The translations under genes were made by a program, and so were the position numbers. The notes beneath the pieces are model-generated. The model did not search any database. It was given only the letters and a program-made list of their open reading frames with translations, and was not told the origin of the DNA. Shown here piece by piece: positions 1 through 7,863 of a DNA stretch of 64,000 nt. The number at the start of each line of letters is the position of its first letter. Within the stretch, counting starts at the first letter, position 1. This DNA comes from Bradyrhizobium sp. SK17 (GTDB lineage: Bacteria; Pseudomonadota; Alphaproteobacteria; Rhizobiales; Xanthobacteraceae). The stretch lies in the NCBI RefSeq assembly GCF_002831585.1, contig NZ_CP025113.1, positions 7,083,001 through 7,147,000 of the forward strand, read 5' to 3'.

Positions 1-1022
1 GGCGCCATGATCAATAGGATCGAGGACGGATCCATCACGTTGCCGGCGAGCAGCAGGATGACGTTGACGACGAGCAGGAACATCCACACCGAGAAGTTCT
101 TGTCGATGATCCAGGCCGCCATCTCCTGCGGGATCTGCTCGTGCGTCATCAGGAACGAGAACAGCACCGCGTTGGTGATGATGTAGAGCAGCATCGAGCT
201 CATGCTCGCCGCCTGCAGCAGCACCTTCGGCACCTCGGAGAGCTTCAGCTCCTTGTAGACGAACACGGTGATGAAGAAGGCGTAGGTCGCGGCGACCGCG
301 GCGGCTTCGGTCGGCGTGAAGACGCCGCCATAGATGCCGCCGAGCACGATCGCGATCAGCAGCAGGCCCCAGATGCTTTCGCGGAACGCCTTGAACTGCT
401 CGCCGATGGTCGCCCGCGGCATCTTCGGATAGCCGTTGCGTTGCGCCACGAAGAAGGTCACCGCGGCCAGCATCAGCGCGAGCAGGACGCCCGGCACGAT
501 GCCGGCCATGAACAGCGCGCCGATCGAGGTGTTGGTGGAGACGCCGTAGAGCACCAGGATGATCGAGGGCGGCACCAGGATGCCGAGCGCGCCCGAGGTC
601 GAGATCACGCCGACGCCGAACCGCTTCGGATAGCCGTGATCGACCATCGCCGGCATCATGATCGAGCCGATCGCGACCACGGTCGCGACGCTCGAGCCCG
701 AGATCGCCGCGAACATCGCGCAGGCCGCGACGCCGGCGAGCCCGAGGCCGCCGGGCAGATGCCCGACCAATGAGGTCGTGAACGCGATCATCCGCCGCGC
801 GACGCCGCCGCGGGTCAGGAAGGTGCCGGCCAGGATGAAGAACGGGATCGCCATGATGCCGAAATTGTCGAGGCCCGAAAACAGCTTCAGGCCGACGCTC
901 TCGATCGGCACCTCGGTCATCGTGAACAGGAAGGTGAGCACGGTCAGGCCGAGCGAGATCGAGATCGGCATGCCCGTCAGCATCAGGGCAAACAGCAGTC
1001 CAAAAATAAGGGCGGCGCTCAT
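1..1022 (-). CDS. dctM: TRAP transporter large permease DctM (3' end outside window)
   Basis: Large membrane subunit of a tripartite ATP-independent periplasmic (TRAP) transporter, the ion-coupled channel that works with DctQ and the binding protein DctP. About 340 of the usual ~430 residues are present; the C-terminus runs off the left edge. The N-terminus starts MSAALIFGLLFALML and is followed by many hydrophobic helices and the family's Gly/Pro-rich stretches (for example an AISGSSVATVVAIGSIM segment and ILVPPSIILVLYG). Its ATG shares one base with the dctQ stop (TGATG), so the two are translationally coupled. Substrate cannot be read from the sequence; C4-dicarboxylates or other organic acids are typical. 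Confidence 0.93.
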   Translation of the reverse strand, partial: MSAALIFGLLFALMLTGMPISISLGLTVLTFLFTMTEVPIESVGLKLFSGLDNFGIMAIPFFILAGTFLTRGGVARRMIAFTTSLVGHLPGGLGLAGVAACAMFAAISGSSVATVVAIGSIMMPAMVDHGYPKRFGVGVISTSGALGILVPPSIILVLYGVSTNTSIGALFMAGIVPGVLLALMLAAVTFFVAQRNGYPKMPRATIGEQFKAFRESIWGLLLIAIVLGGIYGGVFTPTEAAAVAATYAFFITVFVYKELKLSEVPKVLLQAASMSSMLLYIITNAVLFSFLMTHEQIPQEMAAWIIDKNFSVWMFLLVVNVILLLAGNVMDPSSILLIMA

Positions 1023-1594
1023 CACGCTTCTCCGAGCGCGACGGGCGCGGTCTTGCTGGTCTCGACGCCGTCGACATGGGAGGCGTCATGGTGCGGCAGC
1101 TCGTCGGTCCACCAGTAGTTCCAGCACACTTGCAGGAAGCGGAAGCACATCAGATAGGAGCCGAGCGGGATGCAGGCATAGACGATCCAGCTCGGGATCT
1201 CCATGTCGGGCGAGACCTGGTCGGTGTGCATCAGCTCGTAGACGAACTTGGCGCCCATGGTGCCGACGATCGCCGTGAACAGCGCACCGCCGAGCAGGCC
1301 GAACAGGATGGTGCGCTTGCGCCAATAGTCGTTGAGGCGATTGATCAGGACGTCGACGCCGACATGGATGCCGGTGCGCACGCCATAGGCGGCGCCGAAC
1401 TTCGCCATCCAGATGAACATGTAGATGCAGAGTTCCTGCGACCAGGCGAGATTGATGCCGAACAGATACGGATAGAGCAAGGGAACGTCGACCAGAAAGC
1501 GGTGCACGACCGTGACGAAGGTCAGGAGCGTCGCGGCCCCCATCAGGCTCGCGATGATGATTTCCTCGAGCCGGTCCAGAATCTTCAGCAGCAT
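1022..1594 (-). CDS. dctQ: TRAP transporter small permease DctQ
   Basis: Small membrane subunit of the TRAP transporter, 190 residues, the usual size. Four hydrophobic segments are visible, with the family's IFIWMAKFGAAYGVRTGIHV-like middle region (here MFIWMAKFGAAYGVRTG, around residues 58-75). It probably docks the binding protein complex to DctM. It lies between dctP (102-base gap) and dctM (one-base overlap) in a dctPQM operon transcribed leftward. The last ~25 residues are polar and variable, as is common in the family. Confidence 0.93.
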   Translation of the reverse strand: MLLKILDRLEEIIIASLMGAATLLTFVTVVHRFLVDVPLLYPYLFGINLAWSQELCIYMFIWMAKFGAAYGVRTGIHVGVDVLINRLNDYWRKRTILFGLLGGALFTAIVGTMGAKFVYELMHTDQVSPDMEIPSWIVYACIPLGSYLMCFRFLQVCWNYWWTDELPHHDASHVDGVETSKTAPVALGEA

Positions 1595-1695
1595 AAATCT
1601 CCCCTGTCATGGCCTGATGCGGCAACCGGCCACGGCACCCAAGCCGCGGCCTCACACGGCCGCGGCGTTCGTTGTGATTGCGGTTTGGATCCGCC

Positions 1696-2700
1696 CTAGT
1701 TCATCGGGCTACGGCCCGTTTCCTTGAGGAATTCGTCGATCAGCGGCTGGCCGACGCGTGAGGCAACGTCCTTGTAGACCGGCATCATCGCCTTGCGCAT
1801 CGCCTCGTCCTGCTCCGGCGTCAGGCTGATGATCTCGGTCTTGCCGGCCTTCTTGATCTCGGCAAGCGCGTCGTCGTTCTCCTTGGCCGACTGGTTGTTG
1901 CCGAACTCGGTGGCTTCCTTCATCGCCTTGGAGAGCTCGTCGCGGATGTCGCCCGGCAGGCCGTCCCAGAACTTCTTGTTCACGATCACGACATAGCCGA
2001 TGTAGCCGTGATTGGTGACGGTGGCGTATTTCTGCACCTCGTGCATTTTCTGGGTGTAGATGTTCGACCAGGTGTTCTCCTGGCCGTCGACCACGCCGGT
2101 CTGCAACGCCTGGTAGACATCCGAGAACGCCATCACCTGCGGGATCGCGCCGAGCGCGCGGAACTGGGCCTCCAGCACCTTCGAGGACTGGATGCGGAAT
2201 TTCAGGCCCTTGTAGTCTGACGGCGCGATCAGCTTCTTGTTGGCGCTCATCTGCTTGAAGCCGTTGTCCCAATAGGCCAGACCGGTCATGCCCTTGGAAT
2301 CCAGCAGCTTGAGCAGCTTGGCGCCGAGCGGGCCATCGGTCACCTTGCGCAGCGACTTCAGGTCGGGAAGGATGTAGGGCAGATCGAAGACCTCGAATTC
2401 CCTGATCCCGATCGGGCCGAACTTCGAATTCGACGGCGCCAGCATCTGCACCGCGCCGAGTTGCAGCGCCTCGAGCTCTTCCTTGTCCTTGTAGAGCGTC
2501 GAGTTCGGATAGACTTCGACCTTCACCTTGCCATTGGTGTACTTCTCGGCCAGTTCCTTGAACTTGTCGGCCGCCTTGCCCTTCGGCGTATCCGAGGCCA
2601 CCACGTGGCTGAACTTGATGACGATCGGCGACTGTGCCGCAGCCGGCCCGACCAAGGCCAAAGCCGCGATCGACGCCGCGGCCAAAATGAATTTACGCAT
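1696..2700 (-). CDS. dctP: TRAP transporter periplasmic substrate-binding protein DctP
   Basis: Periplasmic solute receptor of the TRAP system, 334 residues. I chose the ATG at 2700 because it begins a clean Sec signal peptide (MRKFILAAASIAALALVGPAAAQ) and has a GGGAGGA ribosome site a few bases upstream; a start at 2760 would add 20 non-signal residues. The mature part begins SPIVIKFSHVVASDTPKG, typical of the DctP family, and contains the conserved FRIQSSKVLEAQFRALGA region with the arginine that binds the substrate carboxylate, and a DGQENTWSNI motif. First gene of the dctPQM operon. Confidence 0.95.
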   Translation of the reverse strand: MRKFILAAASIAALALVGPAAAQSPIVIKFSHVVASDTPKGKAADKFKELAEKYTNGKVKVEVYPNSTLYKDKEELEALQLGAVQMLAPSNSKFGPIGIREFEVFDLPYILPDLKSLRKVTDGPLGAKLLKLLDSKGMTGLAYWDNGFKQMSANKKLIAPSDYKGLKFRIQSSKVLEAQFRALGAIPQVMAFSDVYQALQTGVVDGQENTWSNIYTQKMHEVQKYATVTNHGYIGYVVIVNKKFWDGLPGDIRDELSKAMKEATEFGNNQSAKENDDALAEIKKAGKTEIISLTPEQDEAMRKAMMPVYKDVASRVGQPLIDEFLKETGRSPMN

Positions 2701-3223
2701 GTTTCCTCCCGCGTAATTGCGGGGCACGAACACCGGCCCCGAGACATCCGGTCGCACCATTACAGAGAAGCAACGACGATTGCCATTGCCCCTTTAGCAG
2801 GGGCTGAATGCGCTATTGCTGCACTGCAAAATCCGATCCGACGGTATCCGCTGCGGCTCTCGCAGCCGTCCGGTGACAGGGTGTGCGCCGGGTTTTCGGT
2901 GTCATCACCGGCGCCTGCGGTCGGTTGATCGGCGAGTGAGCCACGGCTCTTGCCACGTCGTCCGGGCGTAGGCCGGGACCCATACGCCGCAGCAGACGTT
3001 ATCGGCGGGACTCGTCGTTCCGGCATCGCGCACCAATTTTCATTTGGGGTAATGGGTCCCGGCCTGCGCCGGGACGACGGTGAGTATGTTGCGCAGTTTG
3101 AGCGTCAAACCACCGCGTTCTCGCGACATGATTTGTCCGAGACGTGCTTGTCGCTGGGACGATCTTCCGGGGTTCCGGGATCCGAACGTCAAGATCACGG
3201 CCGGAGCCGTGGCAGCCGTCGTG
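2701..3223. other. Intergenic region without a recognisable gene
   Basis: About 520 bases between dctP and the first tiny membrane ORF. It holds the dctP upstream region and one long inverted repeat (listed separately). No reading frame here has a credible ribosome site together with protein-like composition; frames that stay open are arginine-rich translations of the repeat. Confidence 0.5.
2957..3078. repeat. Dispersed intergenic inverted repeat
   Basis: Two ~27-base arms (2957-2983 and 3052-3078) are near-perfect reverse complements built on GTCGTCC-GGC-AGGCCGGGACCCAT, separated by ~68 bases. This GGCCGGGACCCAT type of palindrome is scattered through Bradyrhizobium-like genomes (known from memory, not searched). 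It sits 250 bases upstream of dctP and is not obviously part of its promoter. Confidence 0.7.
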
Positions 3224-3274
3224 ATGACGGCCATGCTGTTCGTGATCATGTTCGCTTTGATGATCGCCGTTTGA
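3224..3274 (+). CDS. Candidate 16-residue membrane peptide, copy A
   Basis: Encodes MTAMLFVIMFALMIAV, a single hydrophobic helix with no charged residue. Support is comparative and internal to the window: a second copy at 7864 encodes the same peptide with only two conservative changes, and all five base differences across the 16 codons fall on third positions. Upstream of both copies lies a CACGGC-4 nt-GCCGTG hairpin ending 13-14 bases before the ATG. Upstream of the ATG the two copies differ by a one-base indel, so the shared reading frame begins at this methionine. No good Shine-Dalgarno is at normal spacing (GGAG is 17 bases away). Function unknown. Confidence 0.4.
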   Translation: MTAMLFVIMFALMIAV

Positions 3275-3529
3275 CCGCCCGTCCGGCTCCGCTCAGGGCC
3301 GCCCTGGCGTTGCTAGCGATGTCCTCCATCCGCACGCCATGCACGCGCCTTGGCCGAGATCGCCGCAGATCCGGGCGCGCTCCCGCTCGAACAAGTTCGG
3401 CCATGTCGGGTCATAGCTGGAAATGACAATCGACCCGGCTCCGTATCTCTCCACCTGCGCCCCCCCCTGATCGTCCTTGACTGAACCGTATCACGCGGTG
3501 GCGCGTCTCGCAGCGCGCGACGACGGCTC

Positions 3530-3679
3530 ATGCGCCTGCGGCGTCGCTGGCGGGCGGGCAAAGCGACATCCGGCTTTCACCTGATCAGGCAGGGCGGCAA
3601 GGCCTTTTCGTTGGATGGTGCGATCGTCGACGACGAGAGTCTCATGCTCTCGGATGGTCGGCTCGGTCATCAGTCCTAG
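3530..3679 (+). CDS. Possible small ORF upstream of the PEP-CTERM gene
   Basis: A 49-codon frame starting MRLRRRWRAGKATSGFHL and continuing into a balanced, soluble-looking segment (SLDGAIVDDESLMLSDGR). The TAG stop lies inside the first CTAGGAC operator half-site. No strong ribosome site and no recognisable family. The second half looks protein-like, the first half does not. It may be a remnant. Confidence 0.15.
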   Translation: MRLRRRWRAGKATSGFHLIRQGGKAFSLDGAIVDDESLMLSDGRLGHQS

Positions 3680-3694
3680 GACGATCTAGGACTG
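3671..3694. promoter_or_regulatory. Palindromic operator-like site upstream of the PEP-CTERM gene
   Basis: Nine-base arms CAGTCCTAG (3671-3679) and CTAGGACTG (3686-3694) form an inverted repeat with a six-base spacer. The core 18 bases (3675-3692, CCTAGGACGATCTAGGAC) match 16 of 18 positions of a site at 6686-6703 in front of the response regulator gene. The core ends 67 bases before the PEP-CTERM ATG. The form (twofold symmetry, two CTAGGAC units offset by 10 bases) fits a NarL/FixJ-type regulator, so the neighbour at 6765 is the natural candidate; that link is inference. Confidence 0.6.
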
Positions 3695-3759
3695 CGGTCC
3701 GATTTACTTCGAATCGAAGGAATGCGCATCTCGGGCAATTGCTTAACTGGGAGATGAAA

Positions 3760-4479
3760 ATGAAATCAATAGTTCCCGCTCTGAGCTTGGCCACAACTGT
3801 ACTTTTGGCACTGGTTGGTTCGGCTCGAGCGAATCAAGTTTCAGTCGATATCAGTGGTGACGTCAACGCCAATGTCGCCACCTATAGCGGCGGCGGAAAT
3901 TACCCGCAGGGCGGCACGACACTGGCCATCAACGGCATCAACTTCAATTTGGCAAGTTACCCCGGCACGACGAACCTGGGGGCGGTGCAACTCAGCCCGG
4001 GGGGAACAACATCGGTGACGTTCGCCGTAGATATCCCCAACGTCGGAACAATCTACACGCTGCTCAACTCGGCCTTCGGTGCATTTGGCGGCGTCGTCGG
4101 GACGATCACATTCAATGGTTCAAGCGGGTCCGATGCGTTCAATCTGACGGAAGGAACCAACATCCGGGATCATTACTGTTGCGGCGGTTACAACGGCGTT
4201 GCGACCAACCTTTACGGCACCGCCAATTTCAACACTGACCGCCTCGATGCGCAAAGCTTCGATGTTTCCAACCTTGGCACGTTGACGAGCATCGTCTTTT
4301 CCGAAAGCAATGGTGGCGCGTACGGGGAGCCATTTCTGTCGGCGATTACGGCCGATACGGCGGTGGCCTCCGCTGTCCCCGAGCCTTCGAGCTGGGCGAT
4401 GATGCTGCTCGGCTTTGCAGGTATTGGCGTTATGGCCTATCGGCGCAAGCAGAGCGGACGTCGGCTTCACCTCGCCTGA
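3760..4479 (+). CDS. PEP-CTERM sorting-domain secreted protein
   Basis: 239-residue exported protein of unknown function. Sec signal peptide MKSIVPALSLATTVLLALVGSARA, then a Gly/Ser/Thr/Asn-rich beta-type body, and a C-terminal PEP-CTERM sorting signal: VPEPSSWAMMLLGFAG, a hydrophobic helix, then YRRKQSGRR. In known systems this tail is recognised by an exosortase in the inner membrane; no exosortase gene is in the window. ATG 3760 is preferred because GGGAG (3749-3753) lies six bases upstream; an ATG at 3754 directly abuts the GGGAG. Base composition is less GC-rich than the neighbours. Likely controlled through the operator at 3671-3694. Confidence 0.88.
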   Translation: MKSIVPALSLATTVLLALVGSARANQVSVDISGDVNANVATYSGGGNYPQGGTTLAINGINFNLASYPGTTNLGAVQLSPGGTTSVTFAVDIPNVGTIYTLLNSAFGAFGGVVGTITFNGSSGSDAFNLTEGTNIRDHYCCGGYNGVATNLYGTANFNTDRLDAQSFDVSNLGTLTSIVFSESNGGAYGEPFLSAITADTAVASAVPEPSSWAMMLLGFAGIGVMAYRRKQSGRRLHLA

Positions 4480-4498
4480 CCGGCGATCATCTCATCCG

Positions 4499-4524
4499 AA
4501 AGGCCGCCCTTGGGGGCGGCCTTT
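4499..4524 (+). terminator. Rho-independent-type terminator after the PEP-CTERM gene
   Basis: AAAGGCCGCCC (4499-4509) pairs with GGGCGGCCTTT (4514-4524) around a short loop, 20 bases after the stop codon. The T run is short, so strength is uncertain; the symmetric A/T flanks could serve both strands. Confidence 0.65.
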
Positions 4525-4687
4525 GCGCTGGCGACCGCAGCTCGAGTTTGCCGTTCGAACGTCGCACGGCAACGAGGCAATCGCATTTTCGGTTCCGATC
4601 GAAATCAGAACCGAAGCTTGTTCGTCGCGATCGATTTCGTCACACCCACAATGATGCTTTGTTCGCGGCCGCTCTTTCTGACCGACC

Positions 4688-6496
4688 TCACTCCACGGGC
4701 AGATACGATGATTTCGTCGACGCAAGAAGATTGCCGATCGCCGCCCGAAGCTTGCTGTTGGATACCGGTTTGTGGAGCAAGAGAAGGCCGCTGGCGGCCG
4801 CCTCCTGTAGCCGATCGGGAGCCGTATCTCCCGTGATCAGAACCGCAGGAATGATCTCGTTGTATTCCGATCGAAGCTTCTCGATCGCCTCGATGCCGTT
4901 CTCGTAGTTCCGCAGGCGATAATCGCAGATCACAAGATCCGGTTTGATCGGGCAAGCCGCGAGCAGTTGCAAGACCTCGCTGACCGAAGCTGCGGAGACA
5001 ACCTCGTGTCCCCAGCCCTTTAGCAGCGCGGACATCGCCTCTCGGATCGGAAGTTCGTCGTCGATCACGACCACCAAGGCGCGAGCAAGGGCTCCGCCCG
5101 GCTCCTGAAGCGGAACTTCCAGTTCCTCCAGCAGCGTCGCGCTCGCGAGGGGGACGTCGATCCGGAAGCAGGAGCCGCGGCCCGGTTGCGACATCACGGA
5201 GAGCCTGCACTCGAGCAAGTCCGTCAGGCGGCGGACGATGGCGAGGCCAAGGCCAAGGCCCTCAGCGCGATCACGTTCTGGATTTTCCAGCTGGTAGAAC
5301 TCTTCAAATATTCTTTGCTGTTGGTCGATCGGAATGCCCGGGCCGGTGTCCCAAACCTCGACCGACAACAACGAGCCGCGGCGCCGGCAACCCACCACGA
5401 CACGACCGCAATCGGTGTAGCGTACGGCATTGGCGATCAGGTTGCGCATGATCCGATCACCGAAGAGAACAGGATCGGTGAAGACGCTGGCGCTGCATGC
5501 ATGGAGCTTCAGCGCGATATTCTTGGTCGCTGCCAGTTCACGATAGTCGGAGCAGATCCGGCTCAGCAATGGATGGATCGGGAGGTTTTGGCGGCGAACT
5601 TCGACGACGCCGGCATCCAGTCTCGAGATCTCGAGCAGTGCGGCGAACAGACGATCAAGGGTGACCGCCGAACTTTCGATCAACGCGACCAGCCGTGTCG
5701 CCTCCGCAGGCAGTACGATACCTCGGAGTGCGCCGATCAGCAGCGAGAGGGCGTGCGCGGGCTGGCGCAGATCATGACTCGCGGCAGCCAGGAAACGGGA
5801 CTTTGCCCGATTGGCTTGATCCGCCAGTTCTTTCTGTTGCCGGAATCGTTCAGCCAGCTCAATCGACCAGACCCGCAGATCGACGGCGGCCTTGAAGTTG
5901 CGGTTGACGTTAAGCGCAAGCCCGCCCATCCCAACGATGTAAATCAACATGAAGAAGGCACTGATCTGTTGAATCTGGCTGGTGTCTCCCACCTTCAGCA
6001 GCACATAAGGAAACGTGGCCGGGAAGAACAGGGCACAGAACGACGGAAGATAGGAGCTGCGCGCCGGGATCGCACCGGTAGCGACGCCGAACGTCACTGC
6101 GAGCACGAGCACCTGAATTTCGAAGAAGCCCGCTGTTGCGAGATGGACAGTGGCCCATCCCCATGTGGAGCCTTCCACGAGGCTGATCGCCGTGAAGCTC
6201 CACGCCCAGCGCCGCCAGTTTGCGGCGGACGATGAGTCGCGATGATACATCCACCGGAGAACCAGGTGCGCGACGACGCATGCTGCGATGCATGTAACCC
6301 AAGCCAGGCTGGTCGCTGCGTCCGTCACGCCGAGATGGATCAGTGCCGTGACCAGAAGAACGGCCGTTGTTGCCGTAGCCAGCCCGTTGAGAACGACATT
6401 CCTGAACAGCGCGGCAACCTGCTCCGTGCGCAGAAGCGAGCGATGTTCGGGCAGAATGAAGGAGACCTCGGCTCCGGCCTGATCCGTCACGTTCAT
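4688..6496 (-). CDS. Membrane hybrid sensor histidine kinase with C-terminal receiver
   Basis: 602 residues. The first ~190 residues hold about six hydrophobic segments with no clear extracytoplasmic domain. A coiled region leads to a HisKA H-box (FLAAASHDLRQPAHALSLL), then a HATPase domain with N-box NLIANAVRYTD, G1 box DTGPGIP, F box FEEFYQ and G2 box GLGLGLAIVRR. The C-terminal ~125 residues are a receiver domain (VVVIDDELPIREAMS, phospho-acceptor in DLVICDYRL, conserved T in LITGD, K in LLHKPVS). ATG 6496 begins a sensible cytoplasmic N-terminus; the open frame extends upstream to 6745 but that part is not protein-like. Divergent from the regulator at 6765, with the operator between them. 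Probably senses an envelope or membrane signal. Confidence 0.9.
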   Translation of the reverse strand: MNVTDQAGAEVSFILPEHRSLLRTEQVAALFRNVVLNGLATATTAVLLVTALIHLGVTDAATSLAWVTCIAACVVAHLVLRWMYHRDSSSAANWRRWAWSFTAISLVEGSTWGWATVHLATAGFFEIQVLVLAVTFGVATGAIPARSSYLPSFCALFFPATFPYVLLKVGDTSQIQQISAFFMLIYIVGMGGLALNVNRNFKAAVDLRVWSIELAERFRQQKELADQANRAKSRFLAAASHDLRQPAHALSLLIGALRGIVLPAEATRLVALIESSAVTLDRLFAALLEISRLDAGVVEVRRQNLPIHPLLSRICSDYRELAATKNIALKLHACSASVFTDPVLFGDRIMRNLIANAVRYTDCGRVVVGCRRRGSLLSVEVWDTGPGIPIDQQQRIFEEFYQLENPERDRAEGLGLGLAIVRRLTDLLECRLSVMSQPGRGSCFRIDVPLASATLLEELEVPLQEPGGALARALVVVIDDELPIREAMSALLKGWGHEVVSAASVSEVLQLLAACPIKPDLVICDYRLRNYENGIEAIEKLRSEYNEIIPAVLITGDTAPDRLQEAAASGLLLLHKPVSNSKLRAAIGNLLASTKSSYLPVE

Positions 6497-6685
6497 GCTG
6501 GCCTGTTCGGCATCTCGTTCAAACTCGTTCGGAACGGTTGCATGCGATATCGCCGCAGCCGAAGCATACCACGTTCTCGACGATAGAGGCCGGGGGCTGG
6601 GGCGCATTCGTGCGCCACTCGCAGCCGAACGCCGTGTTTCGCAGAGTGTCGCGGCTGCACGTCGCCAGGACAGCTTCGAGATAGA

Positions 6686-6703
6686 CCTAGGACGTCCTAG
6701 GAC
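6686..6703. promoter_or_regulatory. Palindromic operator-like site between kinase and regulator genes
   Basis: Contains a perfect 16-base palindrome CCTAGGACGTCCTAGG (6686-6701), extended to CCTAGGAC at the right. It matches the site at 3675-3692 at 16 of 18 bases and ends 61 bases before the regulator ATG, almost the same distance as in front of the PEP-CTERM gene (67). It lies 189 bases from the kinase ATG on the other strand. Most simply an autoregulatory site for the response regulator; binding is not shown. Confidence 0.62.
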
Positions 6704-6764
6704 CTTGTGCCCGCCACGGGCCCCTGCCTTGCCGACCAGACACATCCTGCGCCATAGTCGCGGG

Positions 6765-7442
6765 ATGAAGATACTGGTCGTCGATGATCATCCGGTCATG
6801 CTCGAGGGGCTATCCGCGCTGCTGCGCCAGGAAGGACCGCAGACCATCATCGTGCAAGCCAGCAGCGCAACGCAGGCGCTCGCCGCCGTCGAGAGCCACC
6901 AAGACCTCGATATCGTCGTGCTGGACCTGATGATGCCAGGGGCAAGTGGATTGTCGACGATCTCTGAGATCGGTCGCGCGCGGCCCGAACTCCCCGTTGT
7001 CGTGCTCTCGTCGTCCGAGGATCCCATCGACGTCCGCAACGCCTTGTCTCAAGGTGCGCTTGGCTACGTGCCAAAATCGGCCAGCCGGACCACGCTACTC
7101 TCCGCCATTAGCCTCGTGATGAATGGTGAACTCTACATTCCACCGTTGATGCTCAACCAGATCGCGACCGCCAGGCCCGTTGCCGACCGACCGACGCCAC
7201 GCGCATTGCTGACACCCCGCCAGATCGACGTTCTCCGTCGTATCGGTGAAAGCCTGCCCAACAAGACCATTGCTTATGAAATGGATCTCTCGGAGAAAAC
7301 CGTCAAGGCGCACATCACTGCGATCTTCAAGGCCCTCAACGTCGTCAATCGCACACAGGCAGCCGCAGCCGGCCGAGACCTTGGCCTGATCCGGCCGACG
7401 CGAGAGGCGGACGTGGCGCGGAAGCCGATGGATCGACCGTGA
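6765..7442 (+). CDS. NarL/FixJ-family response regulator
   Basis: 225 residues. N-terminal receiver starts MKILVVDDHPVMLEGL, with phospho-acceptor Asp in DIVVLDLMMPG, conserved Ser in VVLSSSE and Lys in GYVPKSAS. A linker leads to a LuxR-type helix-turn-helix (LTPRQIDVLRRIGESLPNKTIA to SEKTVKAHITAIFKAL). The start at 6765 fits the family exactly; upstream in-frame sequence is not part of the fold. Its natural partner is the divergent hybrid kinase. The stop overlaps the start of the next small gene (GTGA), so the two are probably co-translated. Confidence 0.92.
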   Translation: MKILVVDDHPVMLEGLSALLRQEGPQTIIVQASSATQALAAVESHQDLDIVVLDLMMPGASGLSTISEIGRARPELPVVVLSSSEDPIDVRNALSQGALGYVPKSASRTTLLSAISLVMNGELYIPPLMLNQIATARPVADRPTPRALLTPRQIDVLRRIGESLPNKTIAYEMDLSEKTVKAHITAIFKALNVVNRTQAAAAGRDLGLIRPTREADVARKPMDRP

Positions 7443-7750
7443 ACACAATCGGCACGATCCGAGCCGTGGGAATGACGGCAATCGCTTCGCTCTGCGTCGC
7501 GTCCTGCGGGCCGCGGCTCCAGTGTCGGCTGGCATCCGGAGGAGATTGGTTTCCGGTGCCGGTTTTCAGCGAAGTCTCGCAGGCGGCCGCCGCCGTGCAC
7601 GGTTCGCTCGCATGCGATGTGGTGTATCGCATCGACAAGCGCGACTATGTTCTTGGCGGATGCAATCGTGATCCTGTCGGTCTCTGGCCGAAGCAAGAAG
7701 GACGTCTGCACGAGGGAACGGGACGGCGGCAGTTGATCTGCAAGGAATGA
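7439..7750 (+). CDS. Putative small lipoprotein coupled to the response regulator
   Basis: 103 residues starting at a GTG that overlaps the regulator stop codon. The N-terminus (MNTIGTIRAVGMTAIASLCVASC) looks like a short lipoprotein signal with a lipobox ending at Cys23, though the lipobox is not canonical. The rest contains four more Cys (CRLAS, LACDV, GGCNR, LICKE) which could form disulphides in the periplasm. No family recognised. Its reality rests on the overlap with a confident gene and on the lipoprotein-like start. Confidence 0.45.
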   Translation: MNTIGTIRAVGMTAIASLCVASCGPRLQCRLASGGDWFPVPVFSEVSQAAAAVHGSLACDVVYRIDKRDYVLGGCNRDPVGLWPKQEGRLHEGTGRRQLICKE

Positions 7751-7863
7751 AGCCCAACAGCCAGATGATGGTCTCGATCCTTCAGGGAGCTCCCGTTGCG
7801 GTGTGGTCTTGGCCGGATACCGAGACACGGCGAGATCACGGCTGGAGCCGTGGTGGCCTCATC

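Noticed and set aside
141..1278. Long plus-strand frames across the dctM and dctQ region
   Set aside because: Arg/His/Asp-rich translations antisense to well-recognised TRAP permease genes; no ribosome sites or family features.
6497..6764. Extending the response regulator or the kinase into the shared intergenic region
   Set aside because: Both frames are open there, but receiver and kinase N-termini are well defined at 6765 and 6496, and the region contains the operator palindrome.
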